Shown: piece after piece, positions 16,795 to 26,224 of the stretch
Layout: each line of letters begins with the position of its first letter
Numbering within the stretch: position 1 is the stretch's first letter
Assembly: GCF_016888135.1 (NCBI RefSeq)
Contig: NZ_JACSWB010000157.1
Coordinates: 124,001 to 188,000, forward strand
Length of the DNA stretch: 64,000 nucleotides
Reading direction: 5' to 3'
Source of the DNA: Leptolyngbya sp. CCY15150
GTDB taxonomy: Bacteria; Cyanobacteriota; Cyanobacteriia; RECH01
Translations under genes and position numbers: made by a program
The notes under the pieces: generated by a model
Told to the model about the DNA's origin: nothing
What the model saw: the letters and a program-made list of their open reading frames with translations, nothing else
The model's database searches: none

Positions 16795-17454
16795 CTATGT
16801 GTTCCGGTTACGTTGCGTATCGTTTTGTTGCATGGACTGATGGGCCGAGAGAGAGGCTCCCAGCAGTTGGGATAGCCAAACTTCCAAAGCACGCACAGGA
16901 TAGCAGCGGCGCGTTTGGGTTGGGGAGACCATGGGCTCGACTAAAATCGTAAACATGCCAAGACGATTTCCGGCCAGCACATCTGTAAATAGGCGATCGC
17001 CCACCATGCCCACTTGATGCACCGGAAAATCCATGGCCGCCACCGCCTGACGGAGTTTGCGGCGAGATGGTTTGCGTGCTCCTAAGATGTAGGGCACATC
17101 GAGGGATTGGGCGATCCGACTAATGCGGGTTTGGCTCAGGTTATTGCTGACCAACCATAGGGAGACAATGGGCTTGAGCCCTTCAATCCATTGATAGATT
17201 TCATCAGGAATATCCGCCGTGGAAATGGGTACTAGTGTCTCATCTACGTCCAGCACTAACCCACGCAGCCCATAGCGCTGAATCATCTCTGGCGTTAAGT
17301 CGAGTACTGAACTGCCCAGCACCAAATCGGGCTGTAGAAACTTGCTCAAATTAAATAGCCCCCAAAACAACAAACGAAAGGGTCGGTTAGCCCCCGCCAC
17401 AACGGCACCTGGATCGCTCTTCAGAACTCTTGTGACTCCAGAGGTGTCCAGCAC
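16795..17454 (-). CDS. YqeG family HAD IIIA-type phosphatase
   Basis: HAD-superfamily hydrolase with motif I LDVDETLVP, motif II in LWLVSNN and motifs III/IV in QVGMVGDRLFTDVLAGN. YqeG proteins resemble the mitochondrial phosphatidylglycerophosphate phosphatase GEP4, so a phosphatidylglycerol-related role is possible in an organism whose photosystems need this lipid. The GTG start at 17454 gives 219 residues, some 40 more than usual for the family, and the conserved part begins near FLQPDLVLGSSVLDLTPE, so translation may start further in. It lies between mltG and the glutaredoxin-like gene. Confidence 0.88.
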   Translation of the reverse strand: MLDTSGVTRVLKSDPGAVVAGANRPFRLLFWGLFNLSKFLQPDLVLGSSVLDLTPEMIQRYGLRGLVLDVDETLVPISTADIPDEIYQWIEGLKPIVSLWLVSNNLSQTRISRIAQSLDVPYILGARKPSRRKLRQAVAAMDFPVHQVGMVGDRLFTDVLAGNRLGMFTILVEPMVSPTQTRRCYPVRALEVWLSQLLGASLSAHQSMQQNDTQRNRNT

Positions 17455-17556
17455 TCAGAGCGAAACAATCCATGCTGCACCCTAGAGCCATGGAGGATCT
17501 AGATTGGATCCAGCGGGGTGTATCTATCCATCACGACTCTTCAAGGGTACCTTGAT

Positions 17557-18678
17557 TCAATTCACCCGATCCGCACTAGACGAGCGATCGCCATCGACTT
17601 CATCACGAATGCGGCCTTGAGCAGATTCATGCTCTTCCAAGGTGCGGCTAAACACATGGGTTCCATCATAGCGAGCCACAAAGTATAGGTACTCGGTATC
17701 GGCTGGATCTAAGGAGACCTCTAGGCTAGCCAAACCTGGACTCGAAATAGGAGTTGGGGGTAGACCTGGATTGATATAGGTATTGTAGGGAGAGGGCGTC
17801 CTCACCTCAGCTAAGGTCAAGGGTTGTTCGGGGGTTTGTTGAATGCCTAGACCATATTCCACCGTCGGGTCTGCACCGAGGGGGATGTCTTCTCGCAAGC
17901 GTTTTGCAAAGACACTGGCAATGAGGGGGCGCTCTTGTCCTACCACCGCCTCTTTTTCCACAATACTCGATAGGGTGACCCATTCCAGGATCGTATAAGA
18001 GGATTGAGAGGAGGACTCTTGATAAATCGGCAGGGCCACCGTCTCAAAGCGATCCAGCATTTGACGGATGACCATCTCTGCAGTCAGAGGGTAGGCAAGT
18101 TCGTAGGTATCGGGATAGAGAAACCCTTCGACGTGGGGTAGTCCCCTGGGCAGCCACGGATAGGCATCATAGGGAACCGCTTGGCTGGCTGCTATAAATT
18201 CATCGGCGGAAAATAATCCTTCTGCCTCAAAATAGGCGGCCATTTGCTGAATCGACCAACCTTCAGGAATGGTAAATTGCTGGGTTGCGACGTCTCCATC
18301 CCAGATTTGATCAGCGATCGCCACCATCGGGGTTGTGGGCGACAGCTCATATGTACCTGCTAAGAATCCCCCAGGGCGATCGCGCAGCATTTGCCAACGA
18401 GCCCAGAGATCCCAAGCAGTGGTTGACCGAATCAAGCCCACGGCCTTGAGATCTTGCCCAATCTGGCGTGCGGAGGTACCCGACGGAATTTCCATGCGGA
18501 TCAGCGAATCGTCCGCCGTCAACGACGATGGGTCAGAACTGCTTAGTGCCGGCGTGGTCGCCCAACTCCACCAAGCCCATCCTTGCCAGCCTCCAAGAGC
18601 CAGCGTGGCTGGCAAGATGAGGATATAAAATAACGTTCGGGTAATGCGTTGCACAGCACGTATGAATGCGTCGATCAA
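17557..18678 (-). CDS. mltG: Endolytic murein transglycosylase MltG
   Basis: Inner-membrane lytic transglycosylase that cuts nascent glycan strands during cell elongation. One N-terminal membrane anchor (LFYILILPATLALGGWQGWA) is followed by a LysM-like region (IPSGTSARQIGQDLKAVGLI) and the YceG catalytic domain with EGFLYPDTYE, SSIVEKEAV (catalytic Glu) and TYINPGLPPTPISSPG. Length is 373 residues. The start is a TTG at 18678, with no ATG nearby; a GTG eight codons later is possible. Gene order DUF3727-mltG-yqeG is one I associate with cyanobacteria. Confidence 0.93.
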   Translation of the reverse strand: MIDAFIRAVQRITRTLFYILILPATLALGGWQGWAWWSWATTPALSSSDPSSLTADDSLIRMEIPSGTSARQIGQDLKAVGLIRSTTAWDLWARWQMLRDRPGGFLAGTYELSPTTPMVAIADQIWDGDVATQQFTIPEGWSIQQMAAYFEAEGLFSADEFIAASQAVPYDAYPWLPRGLPHVEGFLYPDTYELAYPLTAEMVIRQMLDRFETVALPIYQESSSQSSYTILEWVTLSSIVEKEAVVGQERPLIASVFAKRLREDIPLGADPTVEYGLGIQQTPEQPLTLAEVRTPSPYNTYINPGLPPTPISSPGLASLEVSLDPADTEYLYFVARYDGTHVFSRTLEEHESAQGRIRDEVDGDRSSSADRVN

Positions 18679-18783
18679 AGAACATGCAAATCCTAATCCA
18701 TGCAGCCCTGCCGCCGCGTGCCCCCAACGGATGAATCCCCTGCTTAGAGCCTGCCGCGCCCTAGAGCAGGGATCTCCAGTCTA

Positions 18784-19344
18784 CTAATCGATATCCTCAA
18801 ACAGCAGATCTTCTAGTTGTGGGCGTACGGTCTGAAATTCCTCGGGCGATAACAGTTCGGGAGTCTGCTGACCGTTGACGCGGGCGAAAAAGAGAAGCGG
18901 CTCTAGAGGGGTACAGAGCACATATTCTTGCTCTTCATAGAAAAAGGTTGCCAACATTTGAAACTGCTCGGTTTCATTGGCTTCTTCATCCTCACCAATG
19001 TTGAGGGTAATGATGTCGTCATCGACAGGATCAGGCAGATCTCCCTCAGCGGTTAGGGTAAAAGCTGTATGGGTGAGCATCAAATTCTGCTCTGCTAAAA
19101 CAGCCCGAGCTGTGTCAAACACATCGACGACTTCCTCATCGTCAATATCGACCAGCACTTCTTCATCTTCTTCGTCGCCTTCTTCCCAAGCGAAAATTTC
19201 AATCGGCGCATGGACAGGAAGTAAGAGGAGGTATTTGGTGCCCTCAATATCCGCTGACTTTTCGACCGAACACAGGAGTAAACGCCCGTCTTCGTCAGCG
19301 AGGTGAATGGTCTCTACATTCAGATCTAAGTCGTCGTCATTCAT
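18784..19344 (-). CDS. DUF3727 family acidic protein
   Basis: A 186-residue, strongly acidic protein with a long run of Asp and Glu near residues 50-75. It consists of two similar halves: VETIHLADEDGRLLLCSVEK with LLLLPVHAPIEIFAW, then MLATFFYEEQEYVLCTPLEP with LLFFARV, consistent with a DUF1292-like half followed by DUF3727. The function is unknown; the family is cyanobacterial and plastid. The ATG at 19344 preceded by GGGGAAC is chosen; upstream in-frame codons to 19530 look non-conserved and cysteine-rich. It sits between ruvX and mltG. Confidence 0.85.
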   Translation of the reverse strand: MNDDDLDLNVETIHLADEDGRLLLCSVEKSADIEGTKYLLLLPVHAPIEIFAWEEGDEEDEEVLVDIDDEEVVDVFDTARAVLAEQNLMLTHTAFTLTAEGDLPDPVDDDIITLNIGEDEEANETEQFQMLATFFYEEQEYVLCTPLEPLLFFARVNGQQTPELLSPEEFQTVRPQLEDLLFEDID

Positions 19345-19682
19345 CCCAAAAGTTCCCCGATTCGATGTAATCCTGGCAGCCCGTCGATGGAAAGTCCAGT
19401 GTGCTTTCGCTTGACCAGCCATCCGTGTTGAACAACACAGATACATGGCACACAGTATCGTAGCACGATGCCATGCATCTAGACCTGTGCGGATAAATTT
19501 ATCGTAGACCCAAGATCCACAAGGGTACATCCCACGTTTTTAGCCCTTACCCTACACCACCTCTCCCACGTCGGGCGGTACGTTGAGCCCGGCTTCCCAA
19601 AAAAGGGAGAAGGGGGTAGGGGATAAGGGGCAACGTGCGAAACTGGGATGCTCCCAGCAACAACCTAGGAGATGCAGACAGG
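19345..19682. other. 338-bp spacer with G/C-rich imperfect hairpin
   Basis: No gene is supported. At about 19540-19630 a C-rich stretch (CCCTTACCCTACACC) faces a G-rich one (GGGGGTAGGGGATAAGGG), an imperfect inverted repeat that could end the GNAT-ruvX transcript or be a worn dispersed repeat. Confidence 0.5.
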
Positions 19683-20141
19683 CTATGGGGTTACGCGATC
19701 GCTCTCCATGAGGTCGGGTCGCTGGGCCCCTTCATCTAGCCAGCGTTGCAGAATCAGGGCGGCGGCCTTGCGATCAATCAGCCCTTTATCGTGGGACACG
19801 CGTCGTTCTGCCTCGATCAATTCTTCTGCCTGCACCGAGGTCAGCCGTTCATCGACATAGACGACTGGGAGGTTCAACAGAGGCGTGATGCGATGGACAA
19901 ATTTTTGTACCTGCCTAGCCTGCTGCCCCAGATGCCCATCCATGCAGTAGGGCAAGCCAATGACTAAGACCTGCACCTGGCGCTCACGGGCGATCGCCTG
20001 CAGTTGCTCGACCACCTGCTGAAACGATTGTCGCTCGATGGTGAACAGGCCAGTGGCAATTAAACCTGTACCGTCACAACCCGCGACACCAATGCGCCGC
20101 CGGCCGACATCCAGACCTAGTGCTGAAATGCGCTGCTTCAC
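19683..20141 (-). CDS. ruvX: Holliday junction resolvase-like RNase H-fold protein RuvX (YqgF)
   Basis: A 152-residue RNase H-fold nuclease. The three acidic sites of the family are seen in LGLDVGRRRIGVA, YVDERLTS and IDRKAAALIL. Family members process the 5' end of pre-16S rRNA and/or resolve junctions. The start is a GTG whose first base directly follows the stop codon of the GNAT gene (20142-20144), so the two are translationally coupled or nearly so. Confidence 0.95.
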   Translation of the reverse strand: MKQRISALGLDVGRRRIGVAGCDGTGLIATGLFTIERQSFQQVVEQLQAIARERQVQVLVIGLPYCMDGHLGQQARQVQKFVHRITPLLNLPVVYVDERLTSVQAEELIEAERRVSHDKGLIDRKAAALILQRWLDEGAQRPDLMESDRVTP

Positions 20142-21452
20142 CTATCCCTGGGATCCTTCCATGGAATCGTGGTTCAAGAAAGGCAGGCGGCGATCGCTAC
20201 TTTTCCCATCGGTGCTCGACGCTTCGGGGGAAGCGGGGGCCGAATCACCATGATCATCCCGCACCGTTCCGGAGACGGGGGGGATGGGATGGGCGGCAGG
20301 CATTGGGTTGGCTGCCGTTCGACCAAACATAGAAAATCGGCTGGGCACCGGTTTGCGGGCCGGCTGCAGACCCTGCAGTACCTCGGGCAGCGGCAAGTAT
20401 TCGAAGGACACCGGCCGCGTTTCCCGCAGTTTATGCCACACCGACCGCGACATTAGCAAGGTGTGCTGGGTGCGCTCTGCCCCAATCTGGGCTAGATATT
20501 CTTCCCGCTCAGACTGATAGTCAGCCGAGGCTAGGCAAAGCTGCTGGGGTGGACAGTCTTGGGTCATGCGGGCCATTTGGGCGAGCAGTTCTGGGTAGAG
20601 CCAGGTGTAGGCTGGATGCACGGTCAACTCGGCGACGTGGGGACAGCGCCCATCACGACAAAGCTGTAGGTTGAAATAGCCGATCGCTGCCTTGCGCTGG
20701 GGCTCAAATACGTAGCCACTCACGCTGTCTACCCGCCGCACCCAATGCTGGACACCGTTGACTAAGGTTTGGAACACACCGGACTTAAAGTCTGGCGGTT
20801 GGCGATCAAAGACTTGGCGGACAAGCGGCGGCATGGCCACCGTGTCGAGCTGATGCAGCAAAAAGGCATCCGCGTTGCTCACCGGCAGCAGATTGGGGAG
20901 ATCGGGCTCCCGCTGGGCCAAGGTTGTCAATAGATCAGGAGCGATCGCCCAGTAGGCCATCTGCGCCAAGGGCTGGAACCCCGTCTGTCGATAGACGCCC
21001 AAAGCCGCACTATCATTCACGTCTACCTCAATCATCCAGGTACGCGCTTCCCAGATATTTTGCAGGCAATAGCGCAGGAGTTGGGATGCCACATCCGTAG
21101 CCAAGAGCTTCACCTGCCCATCTACCAAGGTAGACTCCGCCGCAATTTGCTCCACCCGCCAGGTGCTGCGCGTCCGGTTGACGGGCGAGACCCGAATCAT
21201 GCCGTGGGGCTGCCCAGCATGTTCTGCCACAAAGGCGCAGAGCATGTGTTGGAGAGGATTGGGCACCCAACTTAGACATTTCAGCACCCCGTACCAAGGC
21301 CGCATTTGCTCCATGGTGGGATGGGGCCCAGTGGGATGGTAGGAATGCTCGGCCGCCAATTCCTTCGAAGCAAGATGCTCAAGGGCGTCGAAATCTCGAC
21401 CTTGCAAGGGGCGGATAGAGATACTCTGCGGGTGAGGAGATGCTGAAGTCAT
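20142..21452 (-). CDS. GNAT-family N-acetyltransferase-like protein
   Basis: The 436-residue protein has an N-terminal GNAT-like domain (residues about 10-180) with ISIRPLQGRDFDALEHLASK at the front and a segment ending DVNDSAALGVYRQTGFQPLA, which matches the acetyl-CoA site end of the fold. A second domain (about 190-345) shows a repeat of the theme (VAELTVHPAYTWLYPELLAQ). The last 80 residues are proline- and serine-rich and probably disordered. The substrate is unknown. The gene abuts ruvX with no spacer, a pairing I associate with cyanobacteria. Confidence 0.8.
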   Translation of the reverse strand: MTSASPHPQSISIRPLQGRDFDALEHLASKELAAEHSYHPTGPHPTMEQMRPWYGVLKCLSWVPNPLQHMLCAFVAEHAGQPHGMIRVSPVNRTRSTWRVEQIAAESTLVDGQVKLLATDVASQLLRYCLQNIWEARTWMIEVDVNDSAALGVYRQTGFQPLAQMAYWAIAPDLLTTLAQREPDLPNLLPVSNADAFLLHQLDTVAMPPLVRQVFDRQPPDFKSGVFQTLVNGVQHWVRRVDSVSGYVFEPQRKAAIGYFNLQLCRDGRCPHVAELTVHPAYTWLYPELLAQMARMTQDCPPQQLCLASADYQSEREEYLAQIGAERTQHTLLMSRSVWHKLRETRPVSFEYLPLPEVLQGLQPARKPVPSRFSMFGRTAANPMPAAHPIPPVSGTVRDDHGDSAPASPEASSTDGKSSDRRLPFLNHDSMEGSQG

Positions 21453-21725
21453 GAAAACTTGACATCCAGAGGGTGTGCTATATCCCTAGTCTACAGTGTC
21501 CAACTTCAGACGACGGGAAAAAGACGAGATTTGCAGCAATTCTCCCCGGCAAAATCATCAACTCCAATACCAGATGTCATTTTCTAGATCAAGGCAGCAA
21601 GACATCAAGCTGACTCATGGTTGCATCTGCTTCAGCAGCCTGGAGCTGAGAGCCGCAGGTCTAGGATTTCACTGGCATTGCTCCGTTGATGCTAGGCTTG
21701 GCGGTGGCACATTGTCGATATTCCT

Positions 21726-23354
21726 GTGGCTGATTCGAAGAAACCAACACGTTCATTTGCCAGGATTGCTGGCATTGTGGCGGCTGCCACGCTGATTAGT
21801 AAGATCTTTGGCCTGTTTCGTCAACAGGCGATCGCTGCTGCATTTGGGGTGGGGGCAGCCGTTGATGCCTACAACTTTGCCTACGTTATCCCTGGCTTTT
21901 TGCTCGTGCTGCTGGGGGGCATCAATGGCCCATTTCATAGCGCCATCGTCAGTGTTTTGGCCAAACGCCGGTCTGAAGACGAAGACATTGCTCCCCTGGT
22001 GGAAACCATCACGACATTGATCGGTGGTGTGTTGCTGCTGGTCACGATCGGGCTGATTATTTGGGCTGCTCCGTTGATTGACCTGGTGGCTCCGGGGCTG
22101 AATCAGTCGCCTGAAGGGTTAGAGATTCGAGCGATCGCCATCCAGCAACTGCGGATTATGGCTCCCATGGCCCTGCTTGCGGGTCTGATTGGCATTGGCT
22201 TTGGCACCCTCAACGCCGCCGATCAATATTGGCTGCCTTCCATCAGCCCCATCTTTTCCAGCGTGGCCCTCCTGGGTGGGTTAGGATTACTGGTGCTCCA
22301 CCTGGGTAGCGCCGTCACCGATCCTGAGAATGCCGTACTCGGGGGCATGGTTTTAGCCTGGGGAACCTTGGCGGGGGCTGTGCTGCAGTGGCTAGTGCAG
22401 GTGCCGGCCCAATGGCGATCGGGCCTAGGGCGGCTGCGGCTACGCTTCAATATTCGTCGTCCTGGCGTCCAAGACATCGTCCGCATCCTCATGCCGGCCA
22501 CCTTTTCCTCTGGCATGATGCAGATCAATGTCTACACTGATCTTTTCTTTGCCTCCTATCTACCCCAAGCCGCTGCCGCTTTGGGCTATGCCAACTTGCT
22601 GGTGCAAACGCCCCTCGGCATCATTTCCAACGTAATTTTGGTGCCCTTTTTACCCATCCTGTCCCGGCTATCCGGCATCGAAAGCCGCACGGAATTTAAG
22701 CAGCGCATTGGCCAAGGCATGATGCTCACCGCCGTCACCATGCTGCCCCTGAGCGCTCTGATGATGACCCTAGCCTTTCCCATTGTGCGGGTGGTCTATG
22801 AACGCTACGCCTTTGACCAAAGCGCCTCCCGGTTGGTGACGTCCGTCCTGATCGCCTACGGTCTCGGCATGTTTGTTTACCTAGGGCGAGATGTCTTAGT
22901 GCGGGTGTTCTATGCCCTTGGTGATGGCGACACGCCCTTTCGGGTGAGTATTTTCAACATTTTTCTGAATGCCCTGCTCGACTACTGGCTGATCCAAGCC
23001 TTTGGTGCCCCAGGACTCGTGCTAGCCACCGTGGGGGTCAACCTCGTCTCTATGGTGATGTTTTTGTGGCTGCTGGATCGCCGCTTGGATGGTCTACCTT
23101 GGCGAACCTGGAGTCTGCCCTTTTTAGGACTGGTGGGAGCCAGTACCGTTGCAGCGGGGCTCTGTTGGGGAAGCCGGTGGGGATTAGAAGAGCTGCTGGG
23201 TACGGAAGGATTTTTCATTCAAGTCCTACAGCTTTGTATTGCTGGATCGATTGGTTTGGCGGGATTTGGGGCGATCGCCAGTCGATTGGGCATCCCGGAA
23301 TTTGACATGGTGGTTGGCCGGATTAGCCAACGCCTACGTCGTTCTGGGGATTAA
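21726..23354 (+). CDS. murJ: Lipid II flippase MurJ
   Basis: A 542-residue polytopic membrane protein of the MOP/MviN family with about fourteen hydrophobic segments. The opening (ARIAGIVAAATLISKIFGLF RQ, split here) with the basic residue after the first helix, the segment AVDAYNFAYVIPGFL and the arginine-containing SRLSGIESRTEF are typical. MurJ moves lipid-linked peptidoglycan precursors across the plasma membrane. The start is GTG at 21726; no ATG precedes the conserved part. It reads away from the GNAT-ruvX run and fits with the nearby cell-wall genes murE and mltG. Confidence 0.93.
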   Translation: MADSKKPTRSFARIAGIVAAATLISKIFGLFRQQAIAAAFGVGAAVDAYNFAYVIPGFLLVLLGGINGPFHSAIVSVLAKRRSEDEDIAPLVETITTLIGGVLLLVTIGLIIWAAPLIDLVAPGLNQSPEGLEIRAIAIQQLRIMAPMALLAGLIGIGFGTLNAADQYWLPSISPIFSSVALLGGLGLLVLHLGSAVTDPENAVLGGMVLAWGTLAGAVLQWLVQVPAQWRSGLGRLRLRFNIRRPGVQDIVRILMPATFSSGMMQINVYTDLFFASYLPQAAAALGYANLLVQTPLGIISNVILVPFLPILSRLSGIESRTEFKQRIGQGMMLTAVTMLPLSALMMTLAFPIVRVVYERYAFDQSASRLVTSVLIAYGLGMFVYLGRDVLVRVFYALGDGDTPFRVSIFNIFLNALLDYWLIQAFGAPGLVLATVGVNLVSMVMFLWLLDRRLDGLPWRTWSLPFLGLVGASTVAAGLCWGSRWGLEELLGTEGFFIQVLQLCIAGSIGLAGFGAIASRLGIPEFDMVVGRISQRLRRSGD

Positions 23355-23679
23355 TCGAGGGAGATCCAAACTATCCTAAGTTCTTGCCCTGTGTTAGCAA
23401 TGGGAAGCCGTTTGGGCACATTAAGCTCGCATTGCAAGCTCGTATAGATAAATCATCAGCAGCATCTACAGAACTGACGCAAGACTGCACGATCATTCCA
23501 CACAATATCTTCAAATGAATATCGTCCAACTGCGTCAGTTCTGATCTAGACTTCGTTCCTAAGCCGTGGAGATGGCTTAGCCATGATTGAGCGGCCGTTA
23601 TCTATGACAGATGAGGGCGATCGCCAGTCAGGTCTTCAATGTACTTAACCATACTGAATTCTCAGGAAGGTCGTGAGTT
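23355..23679. other. 325-bp spacer between murJ and the RTX gene
   Basis: No gene is supported. The stretch holds the MITE-like element at 23469-23543 with its 5-bp flanking duplication and an AGGAAGG ribosome-binding site (23664-23670) for the RTX gene. Confidence 0.7.
23464..23548. mobile_element. 75-bp MITE-like element with 13-bp terminal inverted repeats and 5-bp target duplication
   Basis: CAGAACTGACGCA at 23469-23481 is the exact reverse complement of TGCGTCAGTTCTG at 23531-23543. ATCTA lies immediately outside each end (23464-23468 and 23544-23548), as expected for a target-site duplication. The 49-base interior has no coding capacity and is itself partly palindromic (ACGATCATTC facing GAATATCGT). 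The ends resemble the terminal repeats of cyanobacterial insertion sequences (CAGGACTTACGCA type), so it was probably moved by a transposase encoded elsewhere. Confidence 0.75.
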
Positions 23680-25164
23680 GTGGCAGAGTTTATCGGCACA
23701 GAGAATGGTGAGATTCTGACAGGCACTCCCCTAGATGACGTTATCTTCGGGTTGGGCGGGGGTGACGCTATCTTCGGTGAGGATGGCAACGATACGCTGT
23801 ATGGAGGTGCCGGTGACGATCGCCTCTTAGGTGGCGAGGGCAACGACACCCTAGATGGTGGCGAAGGCAACGATACCCTGGAAGGCGGCAACGGCAACGA
23901 CGTTTTACTAGGCGGCAGCGGCAACGATCAACTCTCTGGCAATGATGGAGATGACCTGCTGTTGGGAACCCTCGGCAACGATCAGCTCCTCGGAGGTCGC
24001 GGCAACGATAGCCTTTTTGGTGGCGAGGGCAATGACTACCTAGATGGCGGCCCCGGTGTCGATCGCATGGTCGGTGGCCCTGGTAATGATGTTTATGTGC
24101 TGGACAACGTCGATGACACGGTCGAAGAAGAGCCTGATGAAGGCATCGACTTGGTTCTAGCTAGCATTTCGATTGACCTCCAGAGCCTCTCTCCCAATGT
24201 CGAGAATGTAACCTTATTGGACGAGGGTGGACAGATTCGGGGCTTTGGCAACGATCTAGACAACGTCATTAACGGCAACAGCGATCGCAACCTGCTACGC
24301 GGGGGTGGCGGCAACGATACTCTGCGCAGTCGGGGCGGCAATGATGTGTTGGATGGCGGCACTGGGCGAAACCGCCTGATTGGTGGTTCTGGCAATGATA
24401 TTTATATTGTGCGCAGTCGCGGTGATGTTGTTGTTGAACAAGCTGGACAGGGTACTGACCTTGTCAAAGCCTTGGTCAGTTGGAGGCTCGGCAATCACCA
24501 AGAAAATTTGACGCTCTTGGGAGGACGCGCTGCTCTCAACGGCAGTGGTAATACCTTAGACAATCAGATGATCGGCAACCTAGGCGACAACCTTCTCCTT
24601 GGGGGAGGGGGCAACGACATCCTGCGCGGCGGCGGCGGCAGCGATCGCCTCCTTGGCAACATTGGCGATGATCTATTGCAGGGTGGAGCTGGGGACGATG
24701 TTTTAATCGGCGGCGGCGGCAACGATCGCCTAGAGGGCGGTAATGGCAACGATCGCCTGGAGGGCAGCATCGGTAATAATGTTTTGATCGGCGGGGACGG
24801 GGACGATATTCTCATCGGCGGGGCAGGCCGAAATACGCTTACCGGTGGCGCAGATCGCGATCGCTTCTACCTCACCAATATCAATCACAGAGCCGACACC
24901 ATCACCGACTTCGACGACGATGTCGATCAGATCTATATCTCGCGATCGGGCTTCCGACTGCAAAACTCATCCCGTGGTGTCCTCGACCCCGAGCAGTTTC
25001 GTCTAGGCAGCGTTGCCAGAAACGAGAGCGATCGCTTCCTCTATAACCGCAGCACGGGGCAACTCTTTTTTGATGCCGACGGCAGTGGTCGGGGCGATCG
25101 CGTTTTGGTGGCCCGGTTGTCGAACAATGCTCAGCTCAGTCATAGCGATATTGTTCTCTTTTAG
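23680..25164 (+). CDS. RTX (hemolysin-type) calcium-binding repeat protein
   Basis: The 494-residue protein is built largely of glycine- and aspartate-rich nonapeptides (GGxGNDxLx type) in three groups, roughly residues 28-125, 195-245 and 290-390, separated by beta segments with the pattern GIDLVLASISIDLQ and GTDLVKALVSWRL. Such repeats form a calcium-bound beta-roll outside the cell, and proteins of this kind leave by a type I secretion system using an uncleaved C-terminal signal; the end (RVLVARLSNNAQLSHSDIVLF region) fits. No enzymatic domain is present, so a structural or adhesive surface role is likely. The start is GTG at 23680 after AGGAAGG. Confidence 0.88.
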   Translation: MAEFIGTENGEILTGTPLDDVIFGLGGGDAIFGEDGNDTLYGGAGDDRLLGGEGNDTLDGGEGNDTLEGGNGNDVLLGGSGNDQLSGNDGDDLLLGTLGNDQLLGGRGNDSLFGGEGNDYLDGGPGVDRMVGGPGNDVYVLDNVDDTVEEEPDEGIDLVLASISIDLQSLSPNVENVTLLDEGGQIRGFGNDLDNVINGNSDRNLLRGGGGNDTLRSRGGNDVLDGGTGRNRLIGGSGNDIYIVRSRGDVVVEQAGQGTDLVKALVSWRLGNHQENLTLLGGRAALNGSGNTLDNQMIGNLGDNLLLGGGGNDILRGGGGSDRLLGNIGDDLLQGGAGDDVLIGGGGNDRLEGGNGNDRLEGSIGNNVLIGGDGDDILIGGAGRNTLTGGADRDRFYLTNINHRADTITDFDDDVDQIYISRSGFRLQNSSRGVLDPEQFRLGSVARNESDRFLYNRSTGQLFFDADGSGRGDRVLVARLSNNAQLSHSDIVLF

Positions 25165-25175
25165 AGTCTCCTTAT

Positions 25176-25207
25176 CCCCAACATCCCCCTTGCAAGGGAT
25201 GTTGGGG
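25176..25207 (+). terminator. Stem-loop after the RTX gene
   Basis: CCCCAACATCCC and GGGATGTTGGGG form a perfect 12-bp stem with an 8-base loop, beginning 12 bases after the RTX stop codon. A T-run is missing, but the position suggests a terminator. Confidence 0.7.
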
Positions 25208-25369
25208 AAGCCGTGAGGTCACAGGATCTGATCAATTACTGGATTTTATAGATCACCAATCTAAATAGATCACTAGATCACTGTGCTCCGCCATGGATGA
25301 ACATACCAGAGGATGCCTCTTCTCCCTTTGCTCAAGAGAATCGTGGCGGAATCGCTGGGTATGGGATAC

Positions 25370-26224
25370 CTAGGCGCTGGGGTGGCGCACCAACATGACT
25401 GGACAGTTGGCATAGACACGCACGTAGTCGGACAAGGACTGACCCAAGAGGCGATCGAGATCCGGAAGTCCCTTGGCGATCGATGGGCGGCGATCGGGGG
25501 AGCCCAGCATCAGCAAGTCAGCATTCAACGATTCTGCCAATTGGCAAATCCGTAGACCTGGCTTACCTTCTGGTGCTTCACAGCGATATTTGATGCCATA
25601 CTGCTTAGCCTTAGCGATCGCTGGTGCTAGCACCGGATCCTGTTCGCCCCGAGTTGAGAGCTGCTCATCTAGCTTAGAGGTCAAGTCGGGGTTGGCATGT
25701 ACCAAAATCAACTGCCCGCCGGTCACATCCCGCAGGAGAGCGATCGCCACATCCAAACATTCCTGAGCAGCCGCGGATTTATCCACAGCCACCAAGATGG
25801 TTTTGATGCGCTTCACATAGATATCGTCTTTGACCAACAGCATGGGACGACCCGCAAGCTGGAAGACGTATTGGCTCACAGAGTTTTCCAGAATAGACTG
25901 AAGGCGCTTCAGTCCCCGAGAGCCCATGATGATTAAATCAGCATCGATCTCATCGGCAACCCGACAGACGATATCCTTAGGATCGCCCTCGCGCAGCATA
26001 GCCGTCGTTTTGTCAGGATCCAGTTGCAGCGACTGGATGGAGCGTGCCAATACTTTGCCGCCCTCTTCCCATTTCGCCGTCATGCCCTCGGCCGTGACCT
26101 GGGATGAGACAACGTGGAGAACCGTCACAGAGGCTTTTTGAATGATGGGCAGATCCATCAAGGATTTGAGCATGGCCTCTGCTTGGCCGGTACCGGAATC
26201 TGCAAGTAGGATTTTTTCTATCAT
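25370..26224 (-). CDS. Tandem-domain universal stress protein
   Basis: The 284-residue protein has two UspA domains, about residues 1-143 and 144-284. The first ends with the nucleotide-binding pattern DLIIMGSRGLKRLQSILENS; the second has LLMLGSPDRRP in the same place, a weaker G-x2-G-x9-G site, so only the first half may bind ATP. The start ATG follows AAAGGAGG by five bases. The gene faces away from the thioesterase and converges on the RTX gene; the role is probably stress survival, with no specific partner visible. Confidence 0.92.
   Translation of the reverse strand: MIEKILLADSGTGQAEAMLKSLMDLPIIQKASVTVLHVVSSQVTAEGMTAKWEEGGKVLARSIQSLQLDPDKTTAMLREGDPKDIVCRVADEIDADLIIMGSRGLKRLQSILENSVSQYVFQLAGRPMLLVKDDIYVKRIKTILVAVDKSAAAQECLDVAIALLRDVTGGQLILVHANPDLTSKLDEQLSTRGEQDPVLAPAIAKAKQYGIKYRCEAPEGKPGLRICQLAESLNADLLMLGSPDRRPSIAKGLPDLDRLLGQSLSDYVRVYANCPVMLVRHPSA

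Noticed and set aside
23750-24860. Glycine-rich repeat DNA as a possible repeat element
   Set aside because: It is explained by RTX nonapeptide coding in one open frame.
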